Assembly (NCBI RefSeq): GCF_023856365.1
Contig: NC_064551.1
Location: 17,622,849-17,686,848 of the forward strand
Direction: 5' to 3'
Length of the DNA stretch: 64,000 nt
From: Brienomyrus brachyistius
Taxonomy: Eukaryota; Chordata; Actinopteri; Osteoglossiformes; Mormyridae
The notes below the pieces were generated by a model. It did no database searches. It had not been told where the DNA came from and saw only the letters and a list, made by a program, of their open reading frames with translations. Below, piece after piece: positions 1-27,739 of the stretch (position 1 is its first letter; every line of letters begins with the position of its first letter). Both the position numbers and the translations under genes were made by a program.

Positions 1-1259
1 TGTGACTACATGCCGTCAGTCACAAAGCTCCGCCCACTTCTGATCTTTGTTACTTTATTAAAATCAACACCATTAAATGCATCTAGTCAAAATGATCTTT
101 GCTCTTTGCACTTGGACAGCAGCCGGGCTTCCGAGAACTACGTTTTAGTAAAAGCCTAACCCCCTACCCTGCAAAGACCACCCTTAAGTGTCACACCAGC
201 AGACCTTTGTCACGGCTTTCCTTTATTATTGCCCATAATGTTGAACACTTCATTAAAAAAAAAAAAGTTTCAATACAGGACAGCAATACAGAGGGGAAAA
301 TGTTATGCTGTTTAGATTTCGCACACTGTTAATTCCTGTAAATTTACATGACGGCACATTTCCTGCTCTACCCGGACAGGGATGCAAAATCCTGAATCTT
401 AAAAATTGACAGAAGAGAGGTTAAGCTCCAGCCAGGCCCCGGAGTATTTAAAGCACAGTGCTTTGAGGAGAACGTCTCTCCACAGTCAGAAGGTGGCCGG
501 CAGACTCTGGAGGGTTACGATTAACTCCGAAAAGCTGCGTGACAAAAATCAACATCTAACAGCTTCCTAAACTGATTTAATAACATGCAGCCAAATATAT
601 ACTAATAAAAAAGTAATAATTTACAAATAAATCTCTTTAAATCAACTATATAGAACACAAATCTACCATTATTTTGGTTCATATAGGAACTTTATAATAC
701 AAATTAAATTTGTTATACTGCAATAGCAAAAATATACAAAGTAGGTTGAAATACCCTTTTTGGAATGACCCATATACAAACACTCACCTATGCATGATTT
801 CTGGACATAAACAAGTGGAAGTGTTCAAATATAATGGAAAATAAAATGAATAGATGGTCAGCTTTTTGGGGCCTAGACAAGGGCAGCTTGGGGCTGCTGC
901 TCTTTCAGAGTGATCCCTCCACACCCAAGAAGCAGCCCCCCCTCAGCGAGACTCGCTGCCACCCTCTCTCACGATTTCACTTTTGTTTTTAGCTACAAAA
1001 AAAAAAATCTAAACGATCTCCTCCTTTTCAAGCCGTAGAAAAGCGGCATATTTTTTTTGACCGTGTCAGATGTCATTTCAGTGACAGCGACAGCATGCAG
1101 ATTCGGTAAATCGGGAAAACTCAGTTTGGCACGGCAGTGTTACAGGAACTCTCCGTTGCAGGGTGAAGGGGGTGTGTCTACAGGGTGGGGGGGTGGGGGC
1201 AGTGCAGCAACCACTCAGAAAGGGGCGCCGGGCAGAGCCAGGGGTACAGGACGTGGCCG
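1..1259 (-). other. ezr: ezr 3' untranslated / downstream region
   Basis: This stretch follows the ezr stop codon on the minus strand and has no coding exon that I can support. It is AT-rich, mainly between about 540 and 860, as expected of a vertebrate 3' UTR. Candidate minus-strand poly(A) signals are ATTAAA at 576-581 and AATAAA at 222-227 and 54-59. Sequence alone does not tell which is used, so the transcript end is uncertain and could lie outside the window. Confidence 0.6.
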
Positions 1260-16376
<15,117 letters not shown>

Positions 16377-16464
16377 TTTCGCTGGCTGTCCTGGGCGAAG
16401 ACGCGGAAAGTCGGGCTCCTTGAGAGAGACAGAAGCACAGCCGAGGTCCGCCCTGATTCTTCCT
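16377..16464 (-). other. ezr: ezr 5' UTR part of the first coding exon
   Basis: Directly upstream of the MPKP codons the minus strand carries untranslated sequence back to a strong splice acceptor: a long pyrimidine tract (CTCTTCTTTCATTTCAG) ending just beyond 16464. A separate non-coding first exon should therefore lie further upstream, as in other vertebrate ezrin genes. I could not place it; the CpG-rich stretch around 17000-17400 is the likeliest location. Confidence 0.6.
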
Positions 16465-16919
16465 CTGAAATGAAAGAAGAGAAACAGGTTTGAAAGACTC
16501 CAGCCGAAGGACGTCCCCTTTAAAGACGGGTGAATGAATCAGCCGGCGCTCCCTCCGTGAATCACGCCCGCCAGCCTCCCTCCCCCTTAATCATCTTTAC
16601 AATTAGAATTTAAATTATTGCTACGTTAAATCCAATCGAAGTGGGCTGGGCCGGAGTATTTTAGAAAGGTCCCTATAAGGGACACAAACGAGGAGGCGTC
16701 CCAGCAAACTAAACTACGCCAGAAAAAAAGAAATAAAACTTTCCTGCTGCGTAAATTTCTAAAAAAAAAAAAAAAAAAAAAAAAGACAAGAAAAAATAAT
16801 TGACTGCGGTAATTCAGTTCGGGCGAGATGGGGGGCCCTTATGATCGTGGCGGCTCCCAGAAAGCGTAAAAAGCCTTTTTGCACATTTTAACAATTTTTT
16901 ACATGATTAATCTATTGCT

Positions 16920-17410
16920 GAAGCTCCGCGGTCAGCAGGCAAACGGCACCGGTCGGATCTGCGTGAAACGTCGCCAAACGCACGAAGTTTAAAGAAAGAA
17001 AAAGGTTCTTTGTTAGTAAAAACCGAAAGCGGCTGCCGTTTAAAAAGCCCCCGTCAGATTCCCCGAAACGGCCCGGAAAGGCAGCCGGCAGCCTCCCGTC
17101 CCGCATTAATCCCCAGGCACCTGTTGATCAGTTACTGATACATTTGACGGGCACCGCACCGCAAAGCCCCGGCTCTCGGCCCTGGGACCCCTGAAGTCCC
17201 CCGCAGCTTTTCTCACTGCCACAAAAACAGCAGGTGTTTTGGAGCAGGTTCCCTTCCCCCCACGCCCAGCCGGCGACCGAGGCGCGGCAATATGGCCGAC
17301 GGGCTGTGGGGCGGTGTGCCGGGCTCCAGGCACCGTGGCCGGCCGGCCAGCAGAAGGCGACACCGGTCATGGCGACGGGGAAAGGTGTAGGGTTGTCGCG
17401 GATCGATGGC
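16920..17410. promoter_or_regulatory. CpG-rich segment, candidate ezr promoter / first exon
   Basis: The segment is clearly richer in G+C and CpG than its flanks: many CG dinucleotides between 16926 and 17110, and GC blocks at 17160-17400. It sits about 0.5-1 kb upstream of the spliced 5' UTR of ezr. The open frames across it are on both strands and show no recognisable protein. CpG-island promoter is an inference from composition and position only. Confidence 0.4.
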
Positions 17411-19298
17411 GCCGATGATACACAATGTACCTCTAATAGAATGCAAAGTGATTATTTTAAGTTTTTATTTTTCTAAGACTTGACTTATTCAGTGAAGCTG
17501 AACGTAACAATTTTACGTGTTAGTTTGGTAGAAGCGCCAGTTTTGATGACAGCCCCAAGTGCTGTGTCTGCACTGAACAATGTAAACGTTAAAATTTGCA
17601 TGCATATCCCCCCCATAGCCCTGAATGTGTCCCAAGATCCGTCACTTTAATCCTGATACGTAATCTCCATTCCTATCTAAAAAGTTTAAGGTACGACACT
17701 GGCTATTGTCTTCAGTTGCTTGTTTGGTTTATTTTTGGAAGGGGATATTTTAGATTTTTTTTCTATAAAAGGTACTTTCAGTTTTTCCTCTAAAGATTCC
17801 GTGTATACCAAAAGATAAGCATTTATCTTGTTAATTTATCTTGTTATTATCTGTTTGGAGTGCTAGAATGCGTGGTATGTATTACAGAAGTTTAAGTTTA
17901 ACATCTTTGCCATATTATATGTGTGGGCTTAATTACTCCGCTCTGTACCGCTTTATGGCTAAACCATCAAAGTGATTTACATGTGCGTGTGACTATTTAC
18001 TCACATCATCATCATCCTTCTTCAGCTTATCACATTTTCCATTTAACATGTCTATCCTAAATTTGTGTCTCTGACTTGGGGGGGGGGGCGTAATACTTTC
18101 TTATGAAAAATCACAGGAACAATGCAGCCGGTATATTGTACCAAACAGCCCAGCGTTGATGCTGGGTGTAACAATGTGTTAGAGGATGTTTGACTGTTGA
18201 TCACTTTTTGTTGGATTAAGTGATGAGGTTGACCAGGATGTCCATGTTTACCGAAGACTTAAAGCTTTCAATTTATGTTTGAATGACTCTTGGCTGATGC
18301 TGAGAGTAAAAAAAAGGTGATGACCAGAGAGAGTCTCCCCCAGTGCAGCTGGGGTCAGGCACAAACACCCGGACATGTGGACAGGTTGGTGCAAGTGAGT
18401 GTCTACGGTTTAAAGCCTGCCAGTAGGTTAACTTCATTTATTGGCTTTATAAGCAATTCTGGGTACCTGACCTTTATTTATACATCTGCATTTATTAAAG
18501 CACATATTTCTGTTTCTAAGTGTAATTTTATGCTATTTATAATTTCTTGTTTTTTTTCTCTTGGCAGTGTGTTTTACTGTAAACTCCATGCCACCACTTG
18601 CACTTTTTATAATTCACGAAATACATTTTATTTTTCTATAGCGCCTTTCACTACACAGCCACGCCAAGGCACTTGACAAGTGTGTGATAATCCATTGCTA
18701 CATCATTCATGCAAAACATTAATGTGTAAAACAGGGAAGGAATGGCAGAAAATAGAGGAATAAAAGGATTCTGATTCTGATTGTCAATATGGTTCACAAG
18801 GCCACTGTGAAGATGGTAACTCATTTCAAAGCAATGTGCATTAATTAAAGTGAGAGCAGTGTGGCTTCTGACGTGGTTGAAGTCACATGTCCTGATCTTT
18901 CAATTCTGCACCCTGCCACTCCCTCTGGAACAATGAGCTAATCTTCTGCTTTTCTAGTAATTCCTTCTCCAAAAACCATGAAAATAATAAGATCCATTAT
19001 CTGTCTTTGTGGTATTTTCTCAAAGGTTAATTACAAACAAAACCTTCCCCGTGTCCAGATTATTCTTCACAGTGCGTAACCAACAAACTCATCCAAGGCG
19101 TTTACACCTTGGGTCATTACTGGAGGTAAGGGTAAGGTTAATCAAGTACTTTAGAGGTGAACCAATGGATGTTTGCAACCTTCACTTCTTAACCATTGCA
19201 CCCTGTGATTAGATAAAAAATAAAAATGAAGAAAAACTGCAACTTAGTGATATTTCTTACTTGCATTGACAAGGATTCCAACACATTCATGCTCTGGA
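17411..19298. other. Intergenic sequence, no gene seen
   Basis: AT-rich sequence between the CpG-rich region upstream of ezr and the minisatellite-bearing element. Open frames are short and without recognisable protein. A G-run lies at 18080-18088. Nothing else supportable seen. Confidence 0.6.
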
Positions 19299-21724
19299 CA
19301 CTCAGTGGTTACTTCATTAGATACCATTGCAAAATACCAGGTAGGACCCGCTTTACTAGGTACCCTACGCGGCGCCGGGTAGGACCCGCTTTATTAGGTA
19401 CCCTATGCGGCGCCGGGTAGGACCCGCTTTACTAGGTACGCCTACGCGGTGCCGGGTAGGACCCGCTTTACTAGGTACCCTACGCGGCGCCGGGTAGGAC
19501 CCGCTTTACTAGGTACCCTACGCGGCGCCGGGTAGGACCCGCTTTACTAGGTACCCTACGCGGCGCCGGGTAGGACCCGCTTTACTAGGTACGCCTACGC
19601 GGCGCCGGGTAGGACCCGCTTTATTAGGTACCCTACGCGGCGCCGGGTAGGACCCGCTTTACTAGATACCCTACGCGGCGCCGGGTAGGACCCGCTTTAC
19701 TAGGTACGCCTACGCGGCGCCGGGTAGGACCCGCTTTACTAGGTACCCTACGCGGCGCCGGGTAGGACCCGCTTTACTAGGTACCCTACGCGGCGCCGGG
19801 TAGGACCCGCTTTACTAGGTACGCCTACGCGGTGCCGGGTAGGACCCACTTTATTAGGTATCCTACGCGGCGCCGGGTAGGACCCGCTTTAATAGGTACC
19901 CTACGCGGCGCCGGGTAGGACCCGCTTTACTAGATACCCTACGCGGCGCCGGGTAGGACCCGCTTTACTAGGTACGATACGCTGCGCCGGGTAGGACCCG
20001 CTTCACTAGGTACCCTATGCGGCGCTAGGTAGGATCCTCTTTATTAGATACCCTACGCAGTGCCGGGTAGGACCTGCTTTATTAGGTACCCTACGTGACG
20101 CCAGGTAGGACCCGCTTTATTAGGTATCCCTACGCGGCGCCGGGTAGGACCCGCTTTATTAGGTATCCCTACGCGGTGCCGGGTAGGACCCGCTTTATTA
20201 GGTACGCCTACGCGGTGCCGGGTAGGACCCGCTTTACTAGGTACGCCTACGCGGTGCTGGGTAGGACCTGCTTTATTAGGTACCCTACGTGACGCCAGGT
20301 AGGACCCGCTTTATTAGGTATCCCTACGCGGTGCCGGGTAGGACCCGCTTTATTAGGTATGCCTACGCGGCGCTGGGTAGGACCCGCTTTATTAGGTATC
20401 CCTACGCGGTGCTGGGTAGGACCCGCTTTATTAGGTACCCTACGCGGCGCAGGGTAGGACCCGCTTTACTAGGTACCCTACGCTGCGCCGGGTAGGACCC
20501 GCTTTACTAGGTACCCTATGCGGCGCCGGGTAGGATCCGCTTTATTAGGTACCCTATGCGGCGCCGGGTAGGACCCGCTTTATTAGGTACCCTACGTGAT
20601 GCCGGGTAGGACCCGCTTTATTAGGTATCCCTACGTGACGCCGGGTAGGACCCGCTTTATTAGGTATCCCTACGCGGCGCCGGGTAGGACCCGCTTTATT
20701 AGGTATCCCTACGCGGTGCCGGGTAGGACCCGCTTTTCTAGGTACGCCTATGTGGTGCCGGGTAGGATCCGCTTTATTAGGTACCCTACGCGGCGCCGGG
20801 TAGGACCCGCTTTATTAGGTACCCTACGTGATGCAGGGTAGGACCCGCTTTATTAGGTATCCCTACGTGACGCCGGGTAGGACCCGCTTTATTAGGTATC
20901 CCTACGCGGCGCCGGGTAGGATCCGCTTTATTAGGTATCCCTACGCGGTGCCGGGTAGGACCCGCTTTTCTAGGTATGCCTATGTGGTGCCGGGTAGGAC
21001 CCGCTTTATTAGGTACGCCTACGCGGTGCTGGGTAGGACCCGCTTTACTAGGTACCCTATGCGGCGCCGGGTAGGACCCGCTTTACTAGGTACCCTATGC
21101 GGCGCCGGGTAGGACCCGCTTTATTAGGTATCCCTACGCGGTGCCGGGTAGGATCCGCTTTATTAGGTACCCTACGCGGCGCCGGGTAGGACCTGCTTTA
21201 TTAGGTACCCCTATGCAGCGCCGGGTTGGACCCGCTTTATTAGGTACCCTACGTGACGCCAGGTAGGACCCGCTTTACTAGGTACGCCTATGCGGCGCCG
21301 GGTAGGACAGAACTTTTTTCCGCAGAACCCCTTTATGCATTGATGAGCTGTTTGTTCAGAGAAGGCTTTCTGCACACCACTGTTGTGTTGAGCTGTTATT
21401 TCTGCACTTGTTGTCTTTCTGTTCATTTTCACAGATCTGGGGATTCGATCACATCTGACTACTTTCATTATGAGGTACTTTCAACCACAGAAATGCCCCA
21501 ATTGAATGTTTCTTTAATCCAAGGATCTTCCCTAAACTCTAGACACCACAGTGTGTGAAAATCCCAGGTTGTTTCTCAGATACTGTATTCTCCACTTCTT
21601 GTTCCAACAATCACATGACAATAAAAATCTGTGGTGTATATGTTCAGTTCCAATTACTTTATTCCCTGTTAGGAAGCTGTTTGGTTAAGGACCTCATGTA
21701 CATAATAAAGTGGCCTTTGTGTCT
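19299..21724. mobile_element. Non-autonomous DNA-transposon-like element with expanded internal minisatellite
   Basis: The left end (CACTCAGTGGTTACTTCATT) and the reverse complement of the right end (about 21700-21724, containing AAGGCCACTTTATTATGTAC) resemble each other as degenerate terminal inverted repeats. They also resemble the ends of a familiar fish repeat with ACTTTATTAGGTACACC termini. Between the array (19341-21307) and the right end is unique sequence shared in degenerate form with the shorter copy at 47611-47970, for example AGAAATGCCCC and the AAACTC(C/T)AGACAC block. No transposase frame is present. Confidence 0.6.
19341..21307. repeat. 38/39-bp minisatellite, about 51 units
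   Basis: Tandem copies begin with GTAGGACCCGCTTTACTAGG and end with a CGGCGCCGG-type segment. The period is 38 bp, or 39 bp where GTACCC reads GTACGCC or GTATCCC. Variants (ACT or ATT before AGG, GCGGCGCC, GCGGTGCC, GTGACGCC) occur in blocks. A six-unit block near 20599 is repeated 232 bp later, marked by the rare CGCTTTTCTAGG variant at 20731 and 20963. Open frames across the array are repeat artefacts. Confidence 0.97.
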
Positions 21725-22099
21725 ATTTAAAAACACACACATGCACAGTGGAATGGTTTTCTCTGTTACCCACAGGCCTATACACCTATACGTGTAGGCC
21801 TCTGCCATTTCGGACCCATTACAGTGTAACACCCGGCTGGTTCATGCACTGAATTGAGCATCACTTTGAATGAAGACATTCCAAAACAAGTACATGTAGC
21901 CTTAATGTCAGCTTTAGGAACCATATAATACACGCTTAGAGTTATTGCTATGTGCGGGCCACTTAAAAGACAAGAGATCTCCCACACAGCAGGAAGATTA
22001 AAATGTATTTTACGATTTAAAAAACATTTTTTTACGATACATGCATGTTAGAGTTCCTTGGTTTCCACAAAGTGCTACAGTTCATCTGTGCAGGACGCG

Positions 22100-22350
22100 G
22101 TTAGGAAACAATGATGCCGGAGCGCATTTACCGTCAGGCTGATTTGCTATTCCTGCTTCGAAGCAGGGCTGACGGCGGGTGGCCGCACACACGCCCATGC
22201 CTCAGACTCAGCGGAACAGTAAATTGGGTGGGAAGGCGCTATACACGAAAACCGACCAATGGCGAAGCGCGATTAAAAATAGAGGCATATATATTGCGGA
22301 ACCACTGTAAACGCCGCAGCCACCTGCGAGCGGTAGGTTAGAGAGCGAGT
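22100..22350. promoter_or_regulatory. Isolated GC-rich, CCAAT/TATA-like segment
   Basis: On the plus strand a CCAAT motif (in CGACCAATGGCG, near 22252) is followed by TTAAAAATAG and ATATATA within about 40 bp, then CpG-rich sequence. On the other strand CCAAT occurs in CCCACCCAATTTAC. No downstream gene was recognised in either direction. Promoter activity is only a possibility. Confidence 0.2.
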
Positions 22351-23854
22351 CGCGGGTGCATTAAAGTGCAAGCCAAGTGCGCTATTAAGCAGAGTCATTT
22401 TCAGGGTGACGAAAACAGGTCCCTTTACGCAATACTAGGCACCATTTCACCTACTGACGCTATTATTATATACAGCGTATATTTTCATAGCTACTAGAAG
22501 GCTAGAAGCGCAGGAATGATCGGAATGCGTTGCAGCCTGTAAAAGTCTATTTTAAAACAGCTTGGCTTGCTTTTGTTAAAAGCTATTACAGCCGTAAAAC
22601 TGAATATCGAACCAGAAACTTTCCCGCACTGCGAAAACTGTGCATGTAGGAATGTGATTGATCCATCTTATCTCATAATTTAGATTTAAGATCTCATAAT
22701 TATGACTTAGTATCATTATTATGACTCAGTATCTCATAATTACGACTTAATATCCAACAACTTTTTTTTTAGTGTGGCCGAAACTTAACAGCGCCCTAAT
22801 AAAAATGACACCGCCCATTTTTGGATTTCGGAGGCATTTTTAATGTTAAACTTTCCTAACTAACGATAAGAACAGTTAAGGAATAGTCCGTGCCGGTGTA
22901 ATCTCAGCCTTCGCAAACACGCGCCACTCCCAAGTCTAACTTCGTCCAGCTCGTATTGACTTACTTATTCATGGTAATGAATGGAACCTTTTTCCAAGAG
23001 GCCTTTTCCTTAATCTCCTATCAGTGTATCCGCTGACACATCGACTTCCTTTCTTTTCCTTAAATTAACCATTAACAACTTCCATCTTACCTGTTTACAC
23101 CCTGAGACGCAGATCAACTGCATTGACACCTCAGTATGTTTTCTCAGCCCTATCCGCACATCGCAGACTGCAGCTTGGCTGTATTTAACCTACATCTGAC
23201 TAACTTTATTACAGACCTCTAAGAAGACTAAGTAAACAGCTGATACGCAGCCAAGTAAATGTTGTGTTTGTTCCAAAAGTCAGTCCATGGAAATTTAGTG
23301 ATTCAGTAATTAATCAGTTTCAAAGGGGAGACGTCTGAATAAACTTCTGTGTTGTACGGAGATTATGTGCAATTGGTTGGGCAATAACTACAATATTATA
23401 GCACTAGGGCTTCACACCCTGTTAGTACAGTGGGCTATTCTGACTTGTGAAATATGATGGGATGGCAGTGCTCTGTGAATCTGAGTGAATCCAGTCAGGC
23501 TGCAGTAACGTCGGCCTCCTTTAGCTCCACGGATAATGAGTGCTTGCACAGATGCTTCACTGGCTCCGACCACAGGTGCCCTTGCAGAACAGTGGACGTT
23601 GTGGGGAACAGGAGATTCCAGAAGAATGTAGATCATTCCAGAAGATCACAAAGAGGTCAAGTGCCGTGTGAAAGGAGCAGGCAATGTGGGGAGGGCCGGT
23701 GACCCAACCCCCCCCCAGCAGAAAAAGAAGAGTCACCACAAGTCACACAAGTATTTGGAAACAAAGATACCGTACAAAAATTAAAAGTGGTCTGTTAAGT
23801 TTTGTGTCTATATTAAGACACCTTAAGTACACAATTAAAATAGGTGTGATTTCC

Positions 23855-23860
23855 TTTATT
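23855..23860 (-). promoter_or_regulatory. rsph3: Candidate rsph3 poly(A) signal
   Basis: AATAAA on the minus strand, about 630 nt beyond the rsph3 stop codon. It is the first canonical hexamer I found in that direction, but use is unproven. Confidence 0.3.
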
Positions 23861-24084
23861 TTTTGAAGACACTTCCATAAAGCCTGCTATAAAATCACCG
23901 TCTACAGAATCTGTCCTGCAAAAGAACAGAGAGATGGTAAGTAGCAGATATTTGTCAGTAGCAGTTCACACCTTCGCTTACAGGTGTATAACTAGTAAAT
24001 GTGTGATGACATCACAGTAGTGTCACATGACGATCCATAAAAATGCACATGATGTGCTCTCACACAGTGATGACTGAAATGAGG

Positions 24085-24200
24085 GTCACATGGAACTTTC
24101 ACACCGCAGGAGGAAAGCCACAGATACTCCACACTCAGAGCAGGGGCAGGACTCGAACCCTCAACCAATAATGTGGGCAGCTACAGTGCTGCCCTAAGAC
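24085..24200. repeat. SINE-like dispersed repeat fragment (reverse orientation)
   Basis: Contains GCAGGACTCGAACCCTCAAC, the reverse complement of a tRNA-type B box (GGTTCGAGTCC), and the ACTCCACACTCAGAGC block typical of the dispersed fish repeat seen more completely at 46546-46735. Probably a truncated copy. Confidence 0.5.
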
Positions 24201-24493
24201 AGAAAATTAGATGTGGAATTTCTGTTCGGAGTCTGCGGCACTAAAATCCACCCACTGACCTACATTTGGCACACCTGTGTACGTCTCATCAGTGCAGTCA
24301 ATTACTCAAAAGGAACACAACTATTGTACATGCAAATTACAGCAAAACTACTGAAATTATACCGACACAATGTAGTTTATCTTTAGGTAAAAGGCTTGCC
24401 CTGAGAGGTGTGGGCTGGGGCAGGCAGGGCGACTCTTAAGAGCTCTCTGGCAGAAACACAGAGCTGGCCATGACTACTTACTTTCGTAATCGC

Positions 24494-27400
24494 TCACTTT
24501 GAATCAGGTGACAAATCTGCCCCCTGGTGGAAGGCCTCTACTCTCTGAGTTGTCACATCTTTGATGAGCACTGAAACAGAGATGAGAATTTAAAAAAAAT
24601 CCCACTCTGGACACACCCTCAGGATACTACAATGTGCATTCAGTAAGTGATTCTTCAACCGTCCACAGTGTACTCGGGCACAAATTAAAGGTGTATATGA
24701 AATGCTATACAGAAATATAGTTTTAGGTACTAGTATACGACTAAATCATCACAGTATTAAAATTTTCTGATATTTTATGGAGCTAGTCTGTTAAAACTGG
24801 TCTTAAAAACGTGGAGATGCAAAACTTTTTTTTTTTTTGCCACTAGATGGGGAATTTGAGCTGGACCATAACGAAGGCATTTTACTGAATCATTCATGTT
24901 AGGAACAGTACAGTCAGTCTGGTTTTCATTAAATTTTATGGCCATAGCCAGTTTCCATTACTGCACCTCTACACGGTCACTTTGACAGCCTGATCTCAGC
25001 GTCATCTGCCTCTTCTGACCAGGTTATACAGGTTTAAAGGGACAAACAGATCAACGCTGAAGGAATCTTATCAAACTATTAGGACACTCACTCACTTTAT
25101 GATCCACTGTGCAATGCTATACATTTCTGTGCCGGTACAGAATTCGGTGGCAAACTTTCTCTGACATTCTTTGCACTGTTGCTGTTAATTGCTTATTGTT
25201 TATTGGTTTTGTCTAAGCATGTGTTGCGTTACTGTAAACCTGCAATTGTCTATAGGATTAATAAAGCATCTATATATGTTTTTCAGAAACCGGTTTCTGT
25301 AGGAAAGCTTTGCTCTTGGCTTGAGGCAGTGACTTACTGTCCAAAACAGTCCTGGCCGCACATCGTCTTTCCAATGCGCTACTCACTTCTTCCATCAGCC
25401 ATGGCAGGAACCCAGTTTCCACGTCTGCACGGCAGATTGGAGTACATTATTGCTTTACTATCACTCATGGGCCCCCTGTTGGTCACAAGCAGTAACTACA
25501 CAAACAATGATCTTATCTCTTATCTTAATAAACAGACACGTTCCTTACTTAGAAGCTGAGGCAGCCTGTTCTGCTAGCGAGCGAGCTATCTCCTGACTCG
25601 CCCCCAAAGTGAATATTTCAGTGGGACCCCAAAACAATGATCCCGCTCCTGACATAAAGACACAACCACCCACAAAGCCCAGCCTCGGCAGTTTAGTCAC
25701 ATGACCTTGGGCCCTTGAGCAAGGCCCTTAACCCCCAGTTCCCTGGGTGTTGCAAGGTGGCTGCCCCTTCGCTTGTGACCCTCAAGCCTACTCTCACCTA
25801 TACGGTAAGCAAGATAGAGCAAAGCAAAAAGAGCATTTGCCCACAGTGATTAATAAAGCATCACTATTGTATTATATTCTATTCTACAAAGTAATCCGTT
25901 CAACAGCAGTGATGCGGGGCGACTCCGTGGCAGCTAACCTCTCTGCGTGGGGTCGTAGAAGAAGCCCTGCTGTTGCAGCACGGTGTAGACGGACGGCAGC
26001 AGCTCTGCTAGATGTTGCTGAGCAAAGGCGCGAGCGGCCACCTTCTCCGCCAGCTCATTCTCCTTCTGCAAGACCTCCCTTTGCTCCCGGATCCTTCGCT
26101 CCTGAAACAAGACATGTGGAAGGTGACCTTCTCCTTTGGCTAAACGGCCCCTGCTGTTCCGGAAGCCCAGGCACCACCTTCTCCTCGCGCCGCCGTCGCT
26201 CCCTCTCCTCCAGCCTCTGCGCCTCCACCAACTCGGCATCCCGCAGGGCCTCAAAGGCACGCTGCTGCGCCCGCAGGCTGGCCAGCTCTTCCTCCTCCAT
26301 CACCTCCAGCAGGGCCTGCTCCATAGTCTTCCCCACCAGCACCTCCAGCAAGGGGTGCACCTCCAGGTCAAAGTCGAACAGCTCCAGAGACGGACAATGT
26401 GCATAGTTATTATAGGAGGGGGTAACATGCCCAAAGGTCTATAGGATTAACTCTTCAACTCTGAGGATTTTTGGGAAACTCTAATTTCATACATAGTATC
26501 TGATGTCCATCCTGCCCTTCAGATGACCTTAATATGCCCGTCATTGTTATACAAGATACCTCTCCGTCCTCGATCTGTGTGGCCACGTCTTTGCCAGTCT
26601 TCGCTGGAATAAAGAGTGGAGTCGCTGGTCTATCCAGAAAGGCATCGGTCTGGCATCCCGCATTGGATTCCTCGATCCGGTCACTCAGTTCCTCGAGGTA
26701 TAGGTCTGAAGAATAAAAAAATGTAGCTTTTATTACACCAATAATCTACACAATAAATGCACAATGTTTTAACTTGTATTTAAAAACGTGAAAATTATGT
26801 TAAAGTGTAAACACCTGAGTTAAGTTAAAATCTGAGATAACTATATCTTTCAATGATTAGAAACTAAAAAATTGAAGTTTTTTTTAAGTAATCCACGTCA
26901 CAAACATAAAATACGCACATGCTGCATGATTAATTAGATTTATCACGTTACATTTATTTATTTAGCAGATACTGACACTGGACACTGACTGGCCTTAATG
27001 GACGATGACGCCCGACTTCTACCTTAATCTACTGTTTGCTGGGTGAATTTAAATACGACACGTGACCTCCGCTTCCCGTCATGTGACCGTACCGGTCTGG
27101 ATGTCCGCGTGCTTCCTGCCCTCCACCGGCTCCGGCGCCGCGGCCCGCTGCTGATCTTTAGCTCGTTTGCGGGCGACGGCTCTCCTGCGGGCCTCCAGCT
27201 GCCTCTGAGTCTCTGCAGGGTCCAGCGGGGCGGTCTGACACAAACAAACGGGTTTCGCCCGATAGTCATAATAAACAAGCCCGGCCACGGCTGCCAGTTT
27301 CGGTTAGCGTGGGTTTCACGCCAGGTGCATGAGAGTTGGCGATCTTGCACCCCGGGGTGAGGTGCTCACCGCAGGCAGAGTGTGCAGCGCGTACGTATTC

Positions 27401-27698
27401 CCTCTGATCACCCGCCTGTCGTACATGATGTTCCCGTAACTGGCCGGCCCATCGTTTCTGCGTTAAAATAAGAGTGTACAGCATTGCTCTTTCCCTGCAC
27501 ACAATCCTAAAGGGACATTAACGTGGAAGTTTAGATTGAATTAATCGCCCATTGTAAGGGTTTCATATGGAGACGGACAGGCAGCCAAACAGCTCAGGAT
27601 GAAAACAGTGATTAAGAAACAAAATCCGAAAACCTTCACTTTACAGTAGTTAAAGTCCCATTTTCACACTGAGCTCATAATCCGTCTCCAACTATAGT

Positions 27699-27739
<41 letters not shown>

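Larger units (their letters stand above)
21725..24493. other. Intergenic sequence downstream of rsph3
   Basis: No gene seen. Contents: an orphan GC-rich promoter-like segment at 22100-22350; a short degenerate repeat of the type TCTCATAATTATGACTTA at about 22669-22755; a SINE-like fragment at 24085-24200. The last part of the region is probably the rsph3 3' UTR. Confidence 0.55.

Noticed and set aside
20095..21112. Repeated GRTRFIRYPYA-type protein-coding gene
   Set aside because: The frames arise from the 39-bp units of the minisatellite and break wherever 38-bp units occur.
19341..21307. CRISPR-like array of regular repeats
   Set aside because: Units are contiguous with no unique spacers, the period is 38/39 bp throughout, and the context is a fish genome; it is a minisatellite.
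25081..25386. An intron between GFLPWLMEE and ARTVLD in rsph3, using GTGAGT at 25381
   Set aside because: Reading straight through gives an unbroken conserved sequence joining both motifs, so the GTGAGT is coding (Val-Ser).
25179..25559. 126-codon plus-strand gene
   Set aside because: It is antisense to an rsph3 exon and its introns, with no recognisable domain.
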